From positions 62,001 to 126,000 of the forward strand of contig NZ_JADQDP010000001.1 in the NCBI RefSeq assembly GCF_015694735.1: a stretch of 64,000 nt of DNA, given 5' to 3'. Made by a program: the position numbers and the translations under genes. This DNA comes from Hymenobacter properus (lineage in GTDB: Bacteria; Bacteroidota; Bacteroidia; Cytophagales; Hymenobacteraceae). The notes below the pieces were generated by a model that did not search any database, was not told where the DNA came from, and saw nothing but the letters and a program-made list of their open reading frames with translations. Position 1 is the first letter of the stretch, and each line of letters begins with the position of its first letter. Below are positions 12,976-21,465 of this stretch, one piece after another.

Positions 12976-14031
12976 ATGCTCCACCGCCTCAACATCAACC
13001 GCCTGCTGCTGGCCATCACCCTCACCGGGCTGAGCTTGGTGTTTGGCATGACGGGCTTCATGGTCATCGAGCACTACCACCCGGTGGATGCTTTTTACAT
13101 GACCGTGACCACCATTGCCACGGTGGGCTTTGGCGAGATTCACCCGTTTTCGCACGCCGGGCGGCTGTTCGTTTCTTTTTACATCATGTACAACCTGGTG
13201 GTGGTGGCCTACCTGGTGTCGGTGTTCTCCTCTTTTATCTTTGACGGCGAGCTGCGCAAAATTTACAACATGATTCGGACCGACCAGGAAATCCGGCGTT
13301 TCAGCGGGCACGTCATTGTGTGCGGCTTTGGCCGCAACGGCCGCCGCGCCTACCAGGAGCTCATTGCCAACGGCGTGCGCGTAGTTGTCATCGAGATGAA
13401 TCAGGAGCTGATGAAAAGCCACGCCGAGGGCGAAACCGACGAGGACTACGACGGCGACGGCGCCCCCGGCGGCAACATCTACAGCGTGTTCGGCGATGCC
13501 ACCGCCGACCGCGTGCTCAAGCAAGCCGGCGTGGAGCGGGCGTCCTCGCTCATCACCGCCCTGCCCAAAGATGCCGACAATGTGTTCGTGGCCCTCTCGG
13601 CCCGCGCCCTCAACCCGCGCCTGCGCATCATTGCCCGTGCCTCCCAAAAAACCTCCGAAAGCAAGCTGCTCTCGGCCGGGGCCGACTCGGTGGTGATGCC
13701 CGACGAAATCGGCGGCTCGCACATGGCCAACCTCGTGGTGCGCCCCGAAGTCATCCGCTTCCTCGACCTGATTTCGGGCCTCAGCGCCGATAAAATGCGG
13801 CTTGAGGAAATGAGTTTTGAGCAGCTGCGCAAAGAGCTGCGCGGGCGCAGCATCCGAGAGCTCGATGTGCGCTCCATTACGGGTGCCACCATCATCGGCC
13901 TGCGTCAGGCCAGTGGGGATTTGCTCGTGAGCCCGCCCGTCGATTATGTGCTGGCTTCCGGCGATGTGCTGCTGGTGCTCGGTAGCGAAGAACAGATTGA
14001 AACTTTCGAGGTACGTTTCCGGCAGTTGTAA
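12976..14031 (+). CDS. Potassium channel with cytoplasmic RCK (TrkA-N/TrkA-C) domains
   Basis: A 351-residue two-helix channel. TM1 is about residues 9-31. The pore loop carries the selectivity filter TVGFG (49-53), and TM2 is about 67-90. A Rossmann RCK domain follows (HVIVCGFGRNGRRAYQEL), with a TrkA-C domain at about 265-351 (DLLVSPPVDYVLASGDVLLVLG). This is the MthK-like architecture, in which ligand binding to the RCK ring gates K+ flow. The RCK domain has an acidic Asp/Gly insertion (ETDEDYDGDGAPGGN), and its function is unknown. Confidence 0.9.
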   Translation: MLHRLNINRLLLAITLTGLSLVFGMTGFMVIEHYHPVDAFYMTVTTIATVGFGEIHPFSHAGRLFVSFYIMYNLVVVAYLVSVFSSFIFDGELRKIYNMIRTDQEIRRFSGHVIVCGFGRNGRRAYQELIANGVRVVVIEMNQELMKSHAEGETDEDYDGDGAPGGNIYSVFGDATADRVLKQAGVERASSLITALPKDADNVFVALSARALNPRLRIIARASQKTSESKLLSAGADSVVMPDEIGGSHMANLVVRPEVIRFLDLISGLSADKMRLEEMSFEQLRKELRGRSIRELDVRSITGATIIGLRQASGDLLVSPPVDYVLASGDVLLVLGSEEQIETFEVRFRQL

Positions 14032-14081
14032 CGCTGGATACGGAATCGCCTGCCCTTGCGAAGCCTTTTCCTGCTTGCCTC

Positions 14082-14089
14082 TACCTTTG
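14082..14089 (+). promoter_or_regulatory. -7 box TACCTTTG of the glycosyltransferase operon
   Basis: Exact TAnnTTTG match ending 9 bases before the ATG at 14098. This decides the start, because the in-frame codon at 14056 would lie upstream of the promoter. Confidence 0.6.
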
Positions 14090-14097
14090 CGGGCCCT

Positions 14098-15327
14098 ATG
14101 CACATTCTGCAACTATGCCCGCGCGTTCCGTTTCCGCTGACCACCGGCGGGGCCATTGCCATGTACGACGTGGCCGCGGGCCTCGTGCAGGCCGGCCATC
14201 GTGTCACGATGCTAGCCATCAACACGCCCAAGCACCACCAGCCCGCTAACGCGCTCGACCACCTCGGCCCCAATTTCCGGTTGGTAACGGTGGACGTGAA
14301 CACCGATTTATCGCCGGTGAAAGCGCTGAGGAATTTGCTGTTCAGCACGCTGCCCTACAACGTAGAGCGCTTTATCAGCCCGGCGGTGGGGGAGAAGCTT
14401 TTGGAGATTTTGCGCACCGAAACTGTGGATGTGGTGCAGTTGGAGGGCACCTTCGTGGCATGGTATGCTGAGTTGCTGGGCCGCCAGCACAGCGCGGCGT
14501 TGGCCGTGCCACCGCTGGTGCTGCGCGCCCACAACGTGGAGTACACCATCTGGCAGATGCTGGCCCGACGGGAGGCGAACCCGGCCAAGCGCTTGTTTTT
14601 GCGCATCATGGCAGCGCGGCTCGAAAAGTTTGAGCGCCGCCACCTGCCCCAGTTCGACGCCGTGGCCGCCATCACCGACGACGACGCCCAGCGCCTGCGC
14701 GCCCTAGGCTGCCCCGAGCCGGTGGTGTTTATTCCGGCGGGGGCCGATTTAAGCCGTTTCCAGCCCGACCCGGCCGCGCAAGCCAAGCCCCGCACGCTGT
14801 TCATGATTGGCTCGTTGAACTGGCTCCCCAACCTCGAAGGCCTGCACTGGCTGCTGCGCGAAGTGTGGCCCACGGTGCGCGCCGAGATGCCCGACGTGGA
14901 GCTGCACATTGCCGGCAGCGGCACGCCCGATGAGCTGCTGCGCCCGCGCACCGACGGGGTAGTGGTGCACGGCTTTGTCGATTCGGCGGCGGCGTTTATG
15001 CAGCAATACGAGCTGATGCTGGTGCCGCTGCTGAGCGGCGGCGGCATGCGCATCAAAATCATCGAGGGAATGGCACTGGGCAAGGCCATTCTCAGCACTA
15101 CGCTCGGAGCCGAGGGCATTGCCGTGCACGACGGCCGCGACATCGTGCTGCGCGACTCGGCCGTCGCCTGGCTCGACGCGTTGCGCAGCTGGTACCGCGG
15201 CGAGGTGCCGGTGGCCACCATTGGTGCGGCCGCGGCCCAAACCGCCTCCGAACGCTACGACCGCCGCCGCGTCACAGAGCAATTCGTAGGCCTATACGAG
15301 CGGCTGCGGCCGGTGCCGGCCAGCTGA
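14098..15327 (+). CDS. GT4-family glycosyltransferase (GT-B fold)
   Basis: The 409-residue enzyme has two Rossmann halves. The N-terminal acceptor domain starts MHILQLCPRVPFPLTTGG. The C-terminal GT-B donor domain carries LFMIGSLNWLPN and GGGMRIKIIEGMALGKAI, the nucleotide-sugar-binding helix of family GT4. It probably adds a sugar to a cell-surface polysaccharide or lipid; donor and acceptor are unknown. It overlaps the next glycosyltransferase by one base (TGATG), so the two are co-translated. Confidence 0.88.
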   Translation: MHILQLCPRVPFPLTTGGAIAMYDVAAGLVQAGHRVTMLAINTPKHHQPANALDHLGPNFRLVTVDVNTDLSPVKALRNLLFSTLPYNVERFISPAVGEKLLEILRTETVDVVQLEGTFVAWYAELLGRQHSAALAVPPLVLRAHNVEYTIWQMLARREANPAKRLFLRIMAARLEKFERRHLPQFDAVAAITDDDAQRLRALGCPEPVVFIPAGADLSRFQPDPAAQAKPRTLFMIGSLNWLPNLEGLHWLLREVWPTVRAEMPDVELHIAGSGTPDELLRPRTDGVVVHGFVDSAAAFMQQYELMLVPLLSGGGMRIKIIEGMALGKAILSTTLGAEGIAVHDGRDIVLRDSAVAWLDALRSWYRGEVPVATIGAAAAQTASERYDRRRVTEQFVGLYERLRPVPAS

Positions 15328-16523
15328 TGATGACCGTGGTGCTGCAACTTGTGTTTTGGGGGTGCCTGCTGTTGGTAGCGCACAGCTACGTGCTGTTTCC
15401 GCTGCTATTGGCGCGGCTGGCGCGCGGCAAGCAGCAAAACCAGGACGTGTACCCGCCCGGCGCGCCCGACCTGCCGGCCGTCGACATTCTGCTGGCGGCC
15501 CACAACGAGGAAGCCGTCATTGAGGAAAAGGTACGCTCCACCTTTGCCACCACTTATCCGCTCGACCGCCTGCGCCTGCTGGTGGGCTCCGATAATTCTT
15601 CGGACCAAACCAACGCCCTGCTCGCTAAGCTGGCACAGCAATACCCGCAGCTGCAATTTGAGGCCTACACTCAGCGCACCGGCAAGCCCACCGTCATCGA
15701 AAACCTGGCCCGGCAGGCCACCGCCCCGGTGCTGGTGCTCACCGATGCCAATGTTTTTTTCGCTCCCGACACGCTGCACCAGCTGGTGCAGCACTTCCAC
15801 AACCCGGCCATTGGCCTGGTGGGCGGCCACATCCTCAATCCCGAGCACCGCGCCGAAGGCATTTCGGGCCAGGAAAAAGCTTACCTGGTGCGCGAAAACC
15901 TGATGAAGTACCAAGAAGGCGTGGTGTGGGGCGCCATGATGGGCGCCTTTGGTGGCTGTTTTGCGGTGCGGCGCGCCTGCTACCACCCGGCCCCGGCCGC
16001 GTTTCTGGTCGATGACTTTTACATCACCATGGCCGTGCTGCGCGATGGCTACCAGGCCATTAATGAGCTGGGCGCGGTGTGCTACGAAGATGTATCGGAC
16101 CACCTGCCGGAGGAGTTCCGGCGGAAGGCGCGCATCTCGGCCGGTAATTTCCAGAATCTGCGGGCCTTTCGTTCGCTACTGTGGCCACCGTGGCGCGGGG
16201 TGGCGTTTGCGTGGTGGTCGCATAAGGTGCTGCGCTGGCTCACGCCGCAGCTGCTGCTGGTGTTGCTAGCGGCCACGGCGGGGCTAGTAGCCATGGGCGC
16301 GGGCTGGTTTTTTCAGCTGGCCTTGGCCGGACAGGTTGGCCTGCCGCTGCTGCTGCTGCTCGATGCCGCGCTGCAGCGCCGGGGCCGCCACTCCCGGGCG
16401 CTGCGCTTTGTCACGCACTTTTATAGCATGAATGCAGCCCTGCTGCTGGGCTACTGGCGCTACCTGCGCGGCATCAAAACCACCGTGTGGCAGCCCACGC
16501 AGCGGTTTCAGCAGGCCAAATAG
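15327..16523 (+). CDS. GT2-family membrane glycosyltransferase
   Basis: The 398-residue protein has an N-terminal membrane helix ([21 protein letters not shown]). A GT-A domain follows ([18 protein letters not shown], then [11 protein letters not shown] with the metal-binding D-x-N, and [19 protein letters not shown]). C-terminal membrane segments lie at about 305-340. The arrangement is that of processive or polyprenol-linked GT2 enzymes. It pairs with the upstream GT4 enzyme, probably in surface glycan assembly. Confidence 0.88.
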   Translation: MMTVVLQLVFWGCLLLVAHSYVLFPLLLARLARGKQQNQDVYPPGAPDLPAVDILLAAHNEEAVIEEKVRSTFATTYPLDRLRLLVGSDNSSDQTNALLAKLAQQYPQLQFEAYTQRTGKPTVIENLARQATAPVLVLTDANVFFAPDTLHQLVQHFHNPAIGLVGGHILNPEHRAEGISGQEKAYLVRENLMKYQEGVVWGAMMGAFGGCFAVRRACYHPAPAAFLVDDFYITMAVLRDGYQAINELGAVCYEDVSDHLPEEFRRKARISAGNFQNLRAFRSLLWPPWRGVAFAWWSHKVLRWLTPQLLLVLLAATAGLVAMGAGWFFQLALAGQVGLPLLLLLDAALQRRGRHSRALRFVTHFYSMNAALLLGYWRYLRGIKTTVWQPTQRFQQAK

Positions 16524-16577
16524 AACAGGAACGCCGAGCCGCGGCGTTGGAGGCAAACGCGCCCGCACGGCCCTGGC

Positions 16578-16585
16578 TAACTTTG
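16578..16585 (+). promoter_or_regulatory. -7 box TAACTTTG of ribBA
   Basis: Exact TAnnTTTG match upstream of ribBA. It excludes the long open frame from 16432 as the coding start. I saw no FMN-riboswitch core between it and the gene. Confidence 0.55.
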
Positions 16586-16632
16586 CGGGCGCCGCCGTTG
16601 TTATGGCCCGAAATACCCCATCCATCCCACCA

Positions 16633-17859
16633 ATGCTAGATTCCATCGAATCCGCCATCGAAGACATTCGCGCTGGCAAGGTCGTCATCGTCGTCGACGA
16701 CGAAGACCGTGAAAACGAAGGCGACTTCATTTGCGCCGCGCGCGCAGCCACGCCCGAAGTCATCAACTTTATGGCCACCCACGGACGCGGGCTGGTGTGC
16801 ACGGCCCTCACCGAGGAGCGCTGCGATGAACTGGGCCTGAACTTGATGGTGGGCCATAATACGGCCCTGCACGCCACGGCCTTCACCGTCTCGGTCGACC
16901 TCTTGAAGAATGGCGTGACCACCGGCATCTCGGCTTCCGACCGCAGCAAGACCATTCAGGCCCTCATCGACCCCACCACCAAGCCCGAGGAACTCGGCAA
17001 GCCCGGCCACATCTTCCCGCTCAAAGCGCGCAAGGAAGGCGTGTTGCGCCGCGCCGGCCACACCGAAGCCACCGTGGACCTGGCCCGGCTGGCGGGGTTT
17101 GAGCCGGCCGGCGTGCTGGTGGAAATTCTGAAGGAAGACGGCGAAATGGCCCGCCTGCCCGACTTAGAAATTGTGGCCAAGAAGTGGGGCCTGAAGCTCA
17201 TTTCGGTGCAGGACCTCATCAAGTACCGCCTGGCCAACGAGAGCCTCATTACCCGCGAAATCTCGGTGAAGATGCCCACCGAGCACGGCGATTTCGACCT
17301 CTACGCTTATACCCAGAACTCGAACGGGGCCAAGCACCTGGCCCTGGTGAAGGGTGACATCAGCGGCCCCGAGCCGGTGCTGGTGCGCGTGCACAGCTCC
17401 TGCGTGACCGGCGACATCTTCGGCTCCTGCCGCTGCGACTGCGGCCCGCAGCTGCACCAAGCCATGCGCCAGATTGAGCGCGAAGGCCGTGGCGTCATCG
17501 TGTACATGAACCAAGAAGGCCGCGGCATTGGCCTGCTCAACAAGCTGAAAGCCTACAAGCTGCAGGAGCAGGGCCGCGACACCGTGCAGGCCAACGAGGA
17601 ACTCGGATTCAAGGGCGACGAGCGTGACTACGGCGTGGGCGCCAGCATCTTGCGCGACCTGGGCATCCGGCAGATGCGCCTGCTCACCAACAACCCCCGC
17701 AAGCGCACCGGCCTCATCGGCTACGGGCTGGAAATTGTGGAAACGCTGCCCATCGAAATCCACGCCAACCCGCACAACGAGGCCTACCTTGCCACCAAGC
17801 GCGACAAGATGGGGCACGAAATCATGCGCGTGGCTGCCGCAGATGCTCCCGCAGCATAA
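16633..17859 (+). CDS. ribBA: Bifunctional DHBP synthase / GTP cyclohydrolase II
   Basis: Supplies both precursors of riboflavin. The RibB half (1-200) makes 3,4-dihydroxy-2-butanone 4-phosphate from ribulose 5-phosphate and shows [11 protein letters not shown] and [14 protein letters not shown]. The RibA half (about 205-408) opens GTP and shows the zinc site [19 protein letters not shown] and [11 protein letters not shown] chose ATG 16633 ([16 protein letters not shown]) because it matches the family. ATG 16603 would add 10 residues and is possible. Confidence 0.95.
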   Translation: MLDSIESAIEDIRAGKVVIVVDDEDRENEGDFICAARAATPEVINFMATHGRGLVCTALTEERCDELGLNLMVGHNTALHATAFTVSVDLLKNGVTTGISASDRSKTIQALIDPTTKPEELGKPGHIFPLKARKEGVLRRAGHTEATVDLARLAGFEPAGVLVEILKEDGEMARLPDLEIVAKKWGLKLISVQDLIKYRLANESLITREISVKMPTEHGDFDLYAYTQNSNGAKHLALVKGDISGPEPVLVRVHSSCVTGDIFGSCRCDCGPQLHQAMRQIEREGRGVIVYMNQEGRGIGLLNKLKAYKLQEQGRDTVQANEELGFKGDERDYGVGASILRDLGIRQMRLLTNNPRKRTGLIGYGLEIVETLPIEIHANPHNEAYLATKRDKMGHEIMRVAAADAPAA

Positions 17860-17866
17860 GTTTTTA

Positions 17867-17936
17867 AAACCAATTGCTTGCAATAAAAAAGGCCTGGCTT
17901 CAAAGCCTGGCCTTTTTTATTGCAAGCAATTGGTTT
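17867..17936. terminator. Bidirectional terminator within a 70-base near-perfect palindrome
   Basis: Two 34-base arms with a single T-T mismatch around a 2-base centre. The core ggcctggcttcaaagcctgg is GC-rich and flanked by A6 and T6, so it works as an intrinsic terminator in both directions. It lies between ribBA and the convergent gene at 17998. The outer 18 bp of each arm are AT-rich and exceed what termination needs. Confidence 0.85.
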
Positions 17937-17997
17937 CGGTACACCGCCGTTCAGCTTGCAAGGAGTAGGCAAGCACGTAGGCGCGGCCAACTGAAAT

Positions 17998-18459
17998 TCA
18001 GTTGCTACTAAAATCTTCGTTAGCGCACTGAATGGTTTTCACGGCCACCGGGGTAAGCCGCCCTTTGGTATTTACGCCCCAGGCCTGAACGATATGGCTC
18101 AGGTGGGGCCGTGCGCCGGTAGCCGTGGCGTCAAAAACGACGAAATATTGCCGTGACTTGCCGCCGGCGGTGCAACGCGCGATGGCCACTGCGCGGCGCT
18201 GGGCAGATACCCGCACCTGTACCGTGTCCGCAATGTCAAACATCGGCTTACGGCCGGCTTGGCTGTGGCGCCTTTCATAAGCAAGAATTACCCTGCCCGC
18301 GTTGCAGCCTCCTTGGGTGGGCGCATAGCACACAAGCGCATCTTGCGTTCCTTCTATCAGGCTTTCGCGGCATCGAAAATAACCTTTCAACTCGATGGGC
18401 GCCGAATGGGGCGTACTGAAATTGAATAAGCTTAGCAGTGGAAGCAGCAGGATGAGCAT
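17998..18459 (-). CDS. Hypothetical exported protein
   Basis: Not recognised. From ATG 18459 the product is 153 residues with a hydrophobic N-terminus (MLILLLPLLSLFNFSTPHSA) acting as signal or anchor. A soluble part with several Cys follows (RCRESL, LVCYAPTQGGCNAG, IARCTAGG, TIQCANED). A TTG at 18498 would add 13 residues and sits 9 bases from the cinA stop. The gene could be co-transcribed with cinA. Confidence 0.6.
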   Translation of the reverse strand: MLILLLPLLSLFNFSTPHSAPIELKGYFRCRESLIEGTQDALVCYAPTQGGCNAGRVILAYERRHSQAGRKPMFDIADTVQVRVSAQRRAVAIARCTAGGKSRQYFVVFDATATGARPHLSHIVQAWGVNTKGRLTPVAVKTIQCANEDFSSN

Positions 18460-18507
18460 AGCTATGTAGAAGGAGCTGAGATTGTTCAGAGATGCCAAAA
18501 AAGTTAT

Positions 18508-19809
18508 TTACACCCCCGCCAGCTGCTGCCGGAGCAGTGTGAGCACCTGTTGCGCGGCGTATTCCGTGTTCAGGGCCCGGCCGCGGTCCAGCACGTATTC
18601 GCGGCTGATGGTTTGCGTGGCATCGGCGTAGGCCAGGCACACGGTGCCCACCTTTTTGGTAGCGGTGGCGCCGCCGGGGCCGGCAATGCCGCTGGTGGCC
18701 ACAGCCACGTCTACGCCCAGGCGGCGGCGGGCGCCCTCGGCCATCTCGCGCACGGTGGCCTCGCTCACGGCGCCGTACTGGGCCAGCGTTTCGGCGCGCA
18801 CGCCCAGCTCTTCCTGCTTGATGTCGTTGTGGTAGGCCACGATGCCGCCGCGGAAGTAGCCCGAGCTGCCCGGCACGCTGGTAAGCCGCTGGGCCACCAG
18901 GCCGCCGGTGCAGCTCTCGGCCGTGCCCACGGTGAGGCCCTTGGCGAGCAGCAATTGGCCAATGGCGGCTTCGAGGGTGGTTTCTTCTTCGGCAAAAATG
19001 TACTCGCCGATGCGCTCGCGCAGGGCCGGCAACAGGGCCAGCATGCGGCCGCGCAGGTCGGGCTGGCCATCGGCGGTGCCCGTCAGGCGAAGGCGCACGG
19101 CCCCGAAGCTGGGCAGGTAAGCCAGCTTGATGTTGGCGGGCAGGGCGTCTTCCCAGTCTTCGATTTGCTTGGCCAGGAAGCTTTCGCCCAGGCCGGCCGT
19201 CATCACCACCACGTGTTCGATGGGGGCGAGGTGGAACTGGCTTTGCAGGCGGGGCAGCACGTGGTCGGTCATCAGGCGCTTCATTTCGAAGGGCACGCCG
19301 GGCATGCTCACAAACACGGTGCCCCGGTCCTCGAACCACATGCCGGGCGCGGTGCCCACCGCGTTGTGCAGTACCTCGCAGTTGGCCGGCACCAGCGCCT
19401 GCTGGCCGTTCACGTCGAGCATGGGCCGCTGGAATCGCTTGAAAATTTCCTCCACGTGGCGCAGCGTGGGCTCGTGCATCACCAGTTCGGTGCCGAAGTA
19501 GCGGGCCAGTACGTGCTTGGTGAGGTCGTCTTTGGTGGGGCCGAGGCCGCCGGTCATCAGCACCACCTGCGCCCGCTGCCGGGCCTGGTCGAGGGCGGCC
19601 ACGATTTCATCGGCCCGGTCCGACACCGACGAAATCTGCCGCACCCGCAGGCCGATTTTGCCCAGCTCCTGGCCCATAAAGGCCGAATTGGTGTCCACCA
19701 CCTGCCCGTAGAGCAGCTCGTCGCCGATGGTCATGATTTCGACATCGGGCGGGGCGGGCGCGGAACCAGGTTGAACGGCGGGAGCGGTATGGGAGGCGGG
19801 CGTGGGCAT
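18508..19809 (-). CDS. cinA: CinA-family protein with MoCF-like and PncC deamidase domains
   Basis: The 433-residue protein has an N-terminal molybdopterin-binding-like domain (MTIGDELLYGQVVDTNSAF, LMTGGLGPTKDDLTK). The C-terminal PncC domain (TVGTAESCTGGLVAQRLT, FRGGIVAYHNDIKQ) is expected to deamidate NMN to nicotinate mononucleotide in the pyridine nucleotide cycle. The N-terminal domain of related proteins has ADP-ribose pyrophosphatase activity. The first 22 residues are Pro/Ala-rich and probably disordered. Confidence 0.92.
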   Translation of the reverse strand: MPTPASHTAPAVQPGSAPAPPDVEIMTIGDELLYGQVVDTNSAFMGQELGKIGLRVRQISSVSDRADEIVAALDQARQRAQVVLMTGGLGPTKDDLTKHVLARYFGTELVMHEPTLRHVEEIFKRFQRPMLDVNGQQALVPANCEVLHNAVGTAPGMWFEDRGTVFVSMPGVPFEMKRLMTDHVLPRLQSQFHLAPIEHVVVMTAGLGESFLAKQIEDWEDALPANIKLAYLPSFGAVRLRLTGTADGQPDLRGRMLALLPALRERIGEYIFAEEETTLEAAIGQLLLAKGLTVGTAESCTGGLVAQRLTSVPGSSGYFRGGIVAYHNDIKQEELGVRAETLAQYGAVSEATVREMAEGARRRLGVDVAVATSGIAGPGGATATKKVGTVCLAYADATQTISREYVLDRGRALNTEYAAQQVLTLLRQQLAGV

Positions 19810-19921
19810 GTGTTTGGCGAAAAAATAGGTTTGGCCGCAAAATTGTCTTCAATTTGCGCAAGCGACGGTCCAAGGACAGCCACAGGGGCCATCCGGTTTT
19901 CCCGCCGCGTCAGTTTATTCC

Positions 19922-20782
19922 ATGTTTACGCGCATTGCCGGTCCTTTGCTGGTAGTTGGCCTGCTGGCTGCTTCGTCGGCCCAGGCTCAGACCAAAACCA
20001 CTACCAAGAAAACCACTACGACCAAAACTACCACCCAGACCGCAGCCCAAAAAGCCGCCGCGGCCAAAGCTGCAGCCGCCAAGGCCGCCGCCGATAAAGC
20101 AGCCGCCGCCAAGGCTGCGGCCGAAAAGGCTGCCGCTGACAAAGCTGCTGCAGCTGCCGCGGCCAAGCCCCTCACCGAGGCCGAAGCCAGCGCCGGCGTG
20201 AAGGAAGCCCTCAACAAGGGCATCATCAAAGCGGTGCAGTTCGCCTCTGAGCCTGATGGTTATAATGCCAACGACGACATTCACATTCCCACACCGCCCG
20301 ACCTTGACTTGGTGAAAGGCACCATCGGTCGCCTGCCCGGCATGACCAAGCTGTTCGAAACGTTCGAAACCCAGCTCAACCGCGCCGCCGAGGCCGCCGC
20401 GCCCAAAGCCAAAGACATCTTCCTCAACGCCCTCACCAACATGAGCTTCACCGACGCCATCACGCTGGTGACGAGCAGCCAGACCGATGCGGCCACGCAG
20501 TTCCTGCGCAAGTCGACGCAGGCACAGCTGGTGTCGGCTTTCCACCCCGACATTGAGGCCGCCATCGACCAGGTGGGTGCCGGCCGGGCTTACGCCACCA
20601 TCACCAACACCTACAACAAAATTCCGCTGCAGCAGCCCGTCACCCTCAGCCTGGCCGACTACACCACCCAGAAAGCCGTGGACGGTCTGTTTATCCTGTT
20701 GGCCAACGAGGAAGCCAAAATCCGCAAAAACCCAGCTGCCCGTACCAGCGACATCCTTAAGTCGGTGTTCGGCCGAAAGTAA
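19922..20782 (+). CDS. DUF4197 protein with an Ala/Lys-rich N-terminal segment
   Basis: A Sec signal peptide (MFTRIAGPLLVVGLLAASSAQA) is followed by a Thr/Lys stretch and an Ala-Lys-Ala heptad-like region (about 40-80). The DUF4197 domain covers about 84-286, with LTEAEASAGVKEALNKGI and the family-typical C-terminus DYTTQKAVDGLFILLANEE. It is a periplasmic protein of unknown function. Homologues usually lack the long Ala/Lys segment, which looks like a repeat expansion. Confidence 0.88.
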   Translation: MFTRIAGPLLVVGLLAASSAQAQTKTTTKKTTTTKTTTQTAAQKAAAAKAAAAKAAADKAAAAKAAAEKAAADKAAAAAAAKPLTEAEASAGVKEALNKGIIKAVQFASEPDGYNANDDIHIPTPPDLDLVKGTIGRLPGMTKLFETFETQLNRAAEAAAPKAKDIFLNALTNMSFTDAITLVTSSQTDAATQFLRKSTQAQLVSAFHPDIEAAIDQVGAGRAYATITNTYNKIPLQQPVTLSLADYTTQKAVDGLFILLANEEAKIRKNPAARTSDILKSVFGRK

Positions 20783-20827
20783 GGGTAAAGCGTAGTCGGT
20801 ACTGGGTAGTCAATATTTAGACCACGA

Positions 20828-20864
20828 AAAAGGCCCCGCCTGGATTTTCCGGGCGGGGCCTTTT
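20828..20864. terminator. Bidirectional intrinsic terminator
   Basis: aaaaggccccgcc and ggcggggcctttt pair over 13 bp around an 11-base loop. It lies between the DUF4197 gene and the convergent acidic-protein gene. Confidence 0.85.
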
Positions 20865-20926
20865 CTGTCAATGGATTGGCGGCAAGTAGTTTGATTACTG
20901 CTTACTCTATGCAGACTACCAAAATC

Positions 20927-21286
20927 CTAGTAATCGTCGTCTTCGAAGCTGCTGCGGCGGCCGCCGCGGCCGCTGGAGTAGCCTTCGTCGTCATCATCGT
21001 CGTCGCCGAAATCATCGTCGTCATCATCGTCGAGGCTGGTGAAACCGCCGCGGTCGGAGTTCTCGGCGCGCTCGGCCTCCACAAATTCCTCTTCCGTCAT
21101 GTTGGCCAGGTCCAGGGCTTCGTCGTGCGAGGAGCCAGTGTCGGTCCACATCAGGTAGTCGGCGTATTTGGCCGAGAGGCGGTCTTCGGAATTGCCGAGG
21201 GCGGAAGCGCCGCCTTTCTTGGCGTAGGAGTCCAGGTTGTCGTCGTCGTCGAGCAAGTCGTCGTCCAGGTCGTCGTCATCTATCAT
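20927..21286 (-). CDS. Extremely acidic small protein
   Basis: Not recognised. From ATG 21286 the product is 119 residues: an Asp-rich N-terminus (MIDDDDLDDDLLDDDDNLDS), a folded-looking centre (SEDRLSAKYADYLMWTDTGSSHDEALDLANMTEEEFVEAE), then another run of Asp and a short Gly/Arg/Ser tail. The centre has normal amphipathic composition, so the gene is probably real and not only a shadow of GTC/ATC repeats. The frame is open upstream to 21382. A TATCTTCG at 21338-21345 is a weak -7 candidate that would exclude that extension. Confidence 0.65.
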   Translation of the reverse strand: MIDDDDLDDDLLDDDDNLDSYAKKGGASALGNSEDRLSAKYADYLMWTDTGSSHDEALDLANMTEEEFVEAERAENSDRGGFTSLDDDDDDDFGDDDDDDEGYSSGRGGRRSSFEDDDY

Positions 21287-21465
21287 GGCCGGGGCGGAGG
21301 GTGGTTGAGGTGAAAAATAAGGCCGAATCGGTAGTGGCGAAGATACGTCAGTCGCACTTTTTCGGTTGGCTTCAAGGCGCAATTTTACGGCGAAAAAATA
21401 ACCTGAAGCCTCATTAGGGGCCTTTTTGCGCTTCTGTTTTCCGGTGCCTCAGTTCCTTGCCCCGC

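Noticed and set aside
12832..14112. 426-codon open frame opposite the potassium channel
   Set aside because: Antisense to a clear channel gene, and it begins in a palindromic repeat.
16524..16632. FMN riboswitch upstream of ribBA
   Set aside because: The gap is about 109 bases, and I could not find the conserved RFN core sequences in it.
18550..20097. 515-codon open frame crossing cinA and the DUF4197 start
   Set aside because: Antisense to cinA and then out of frame in DUF4197; Gly/His/Ala-rich with no motif.
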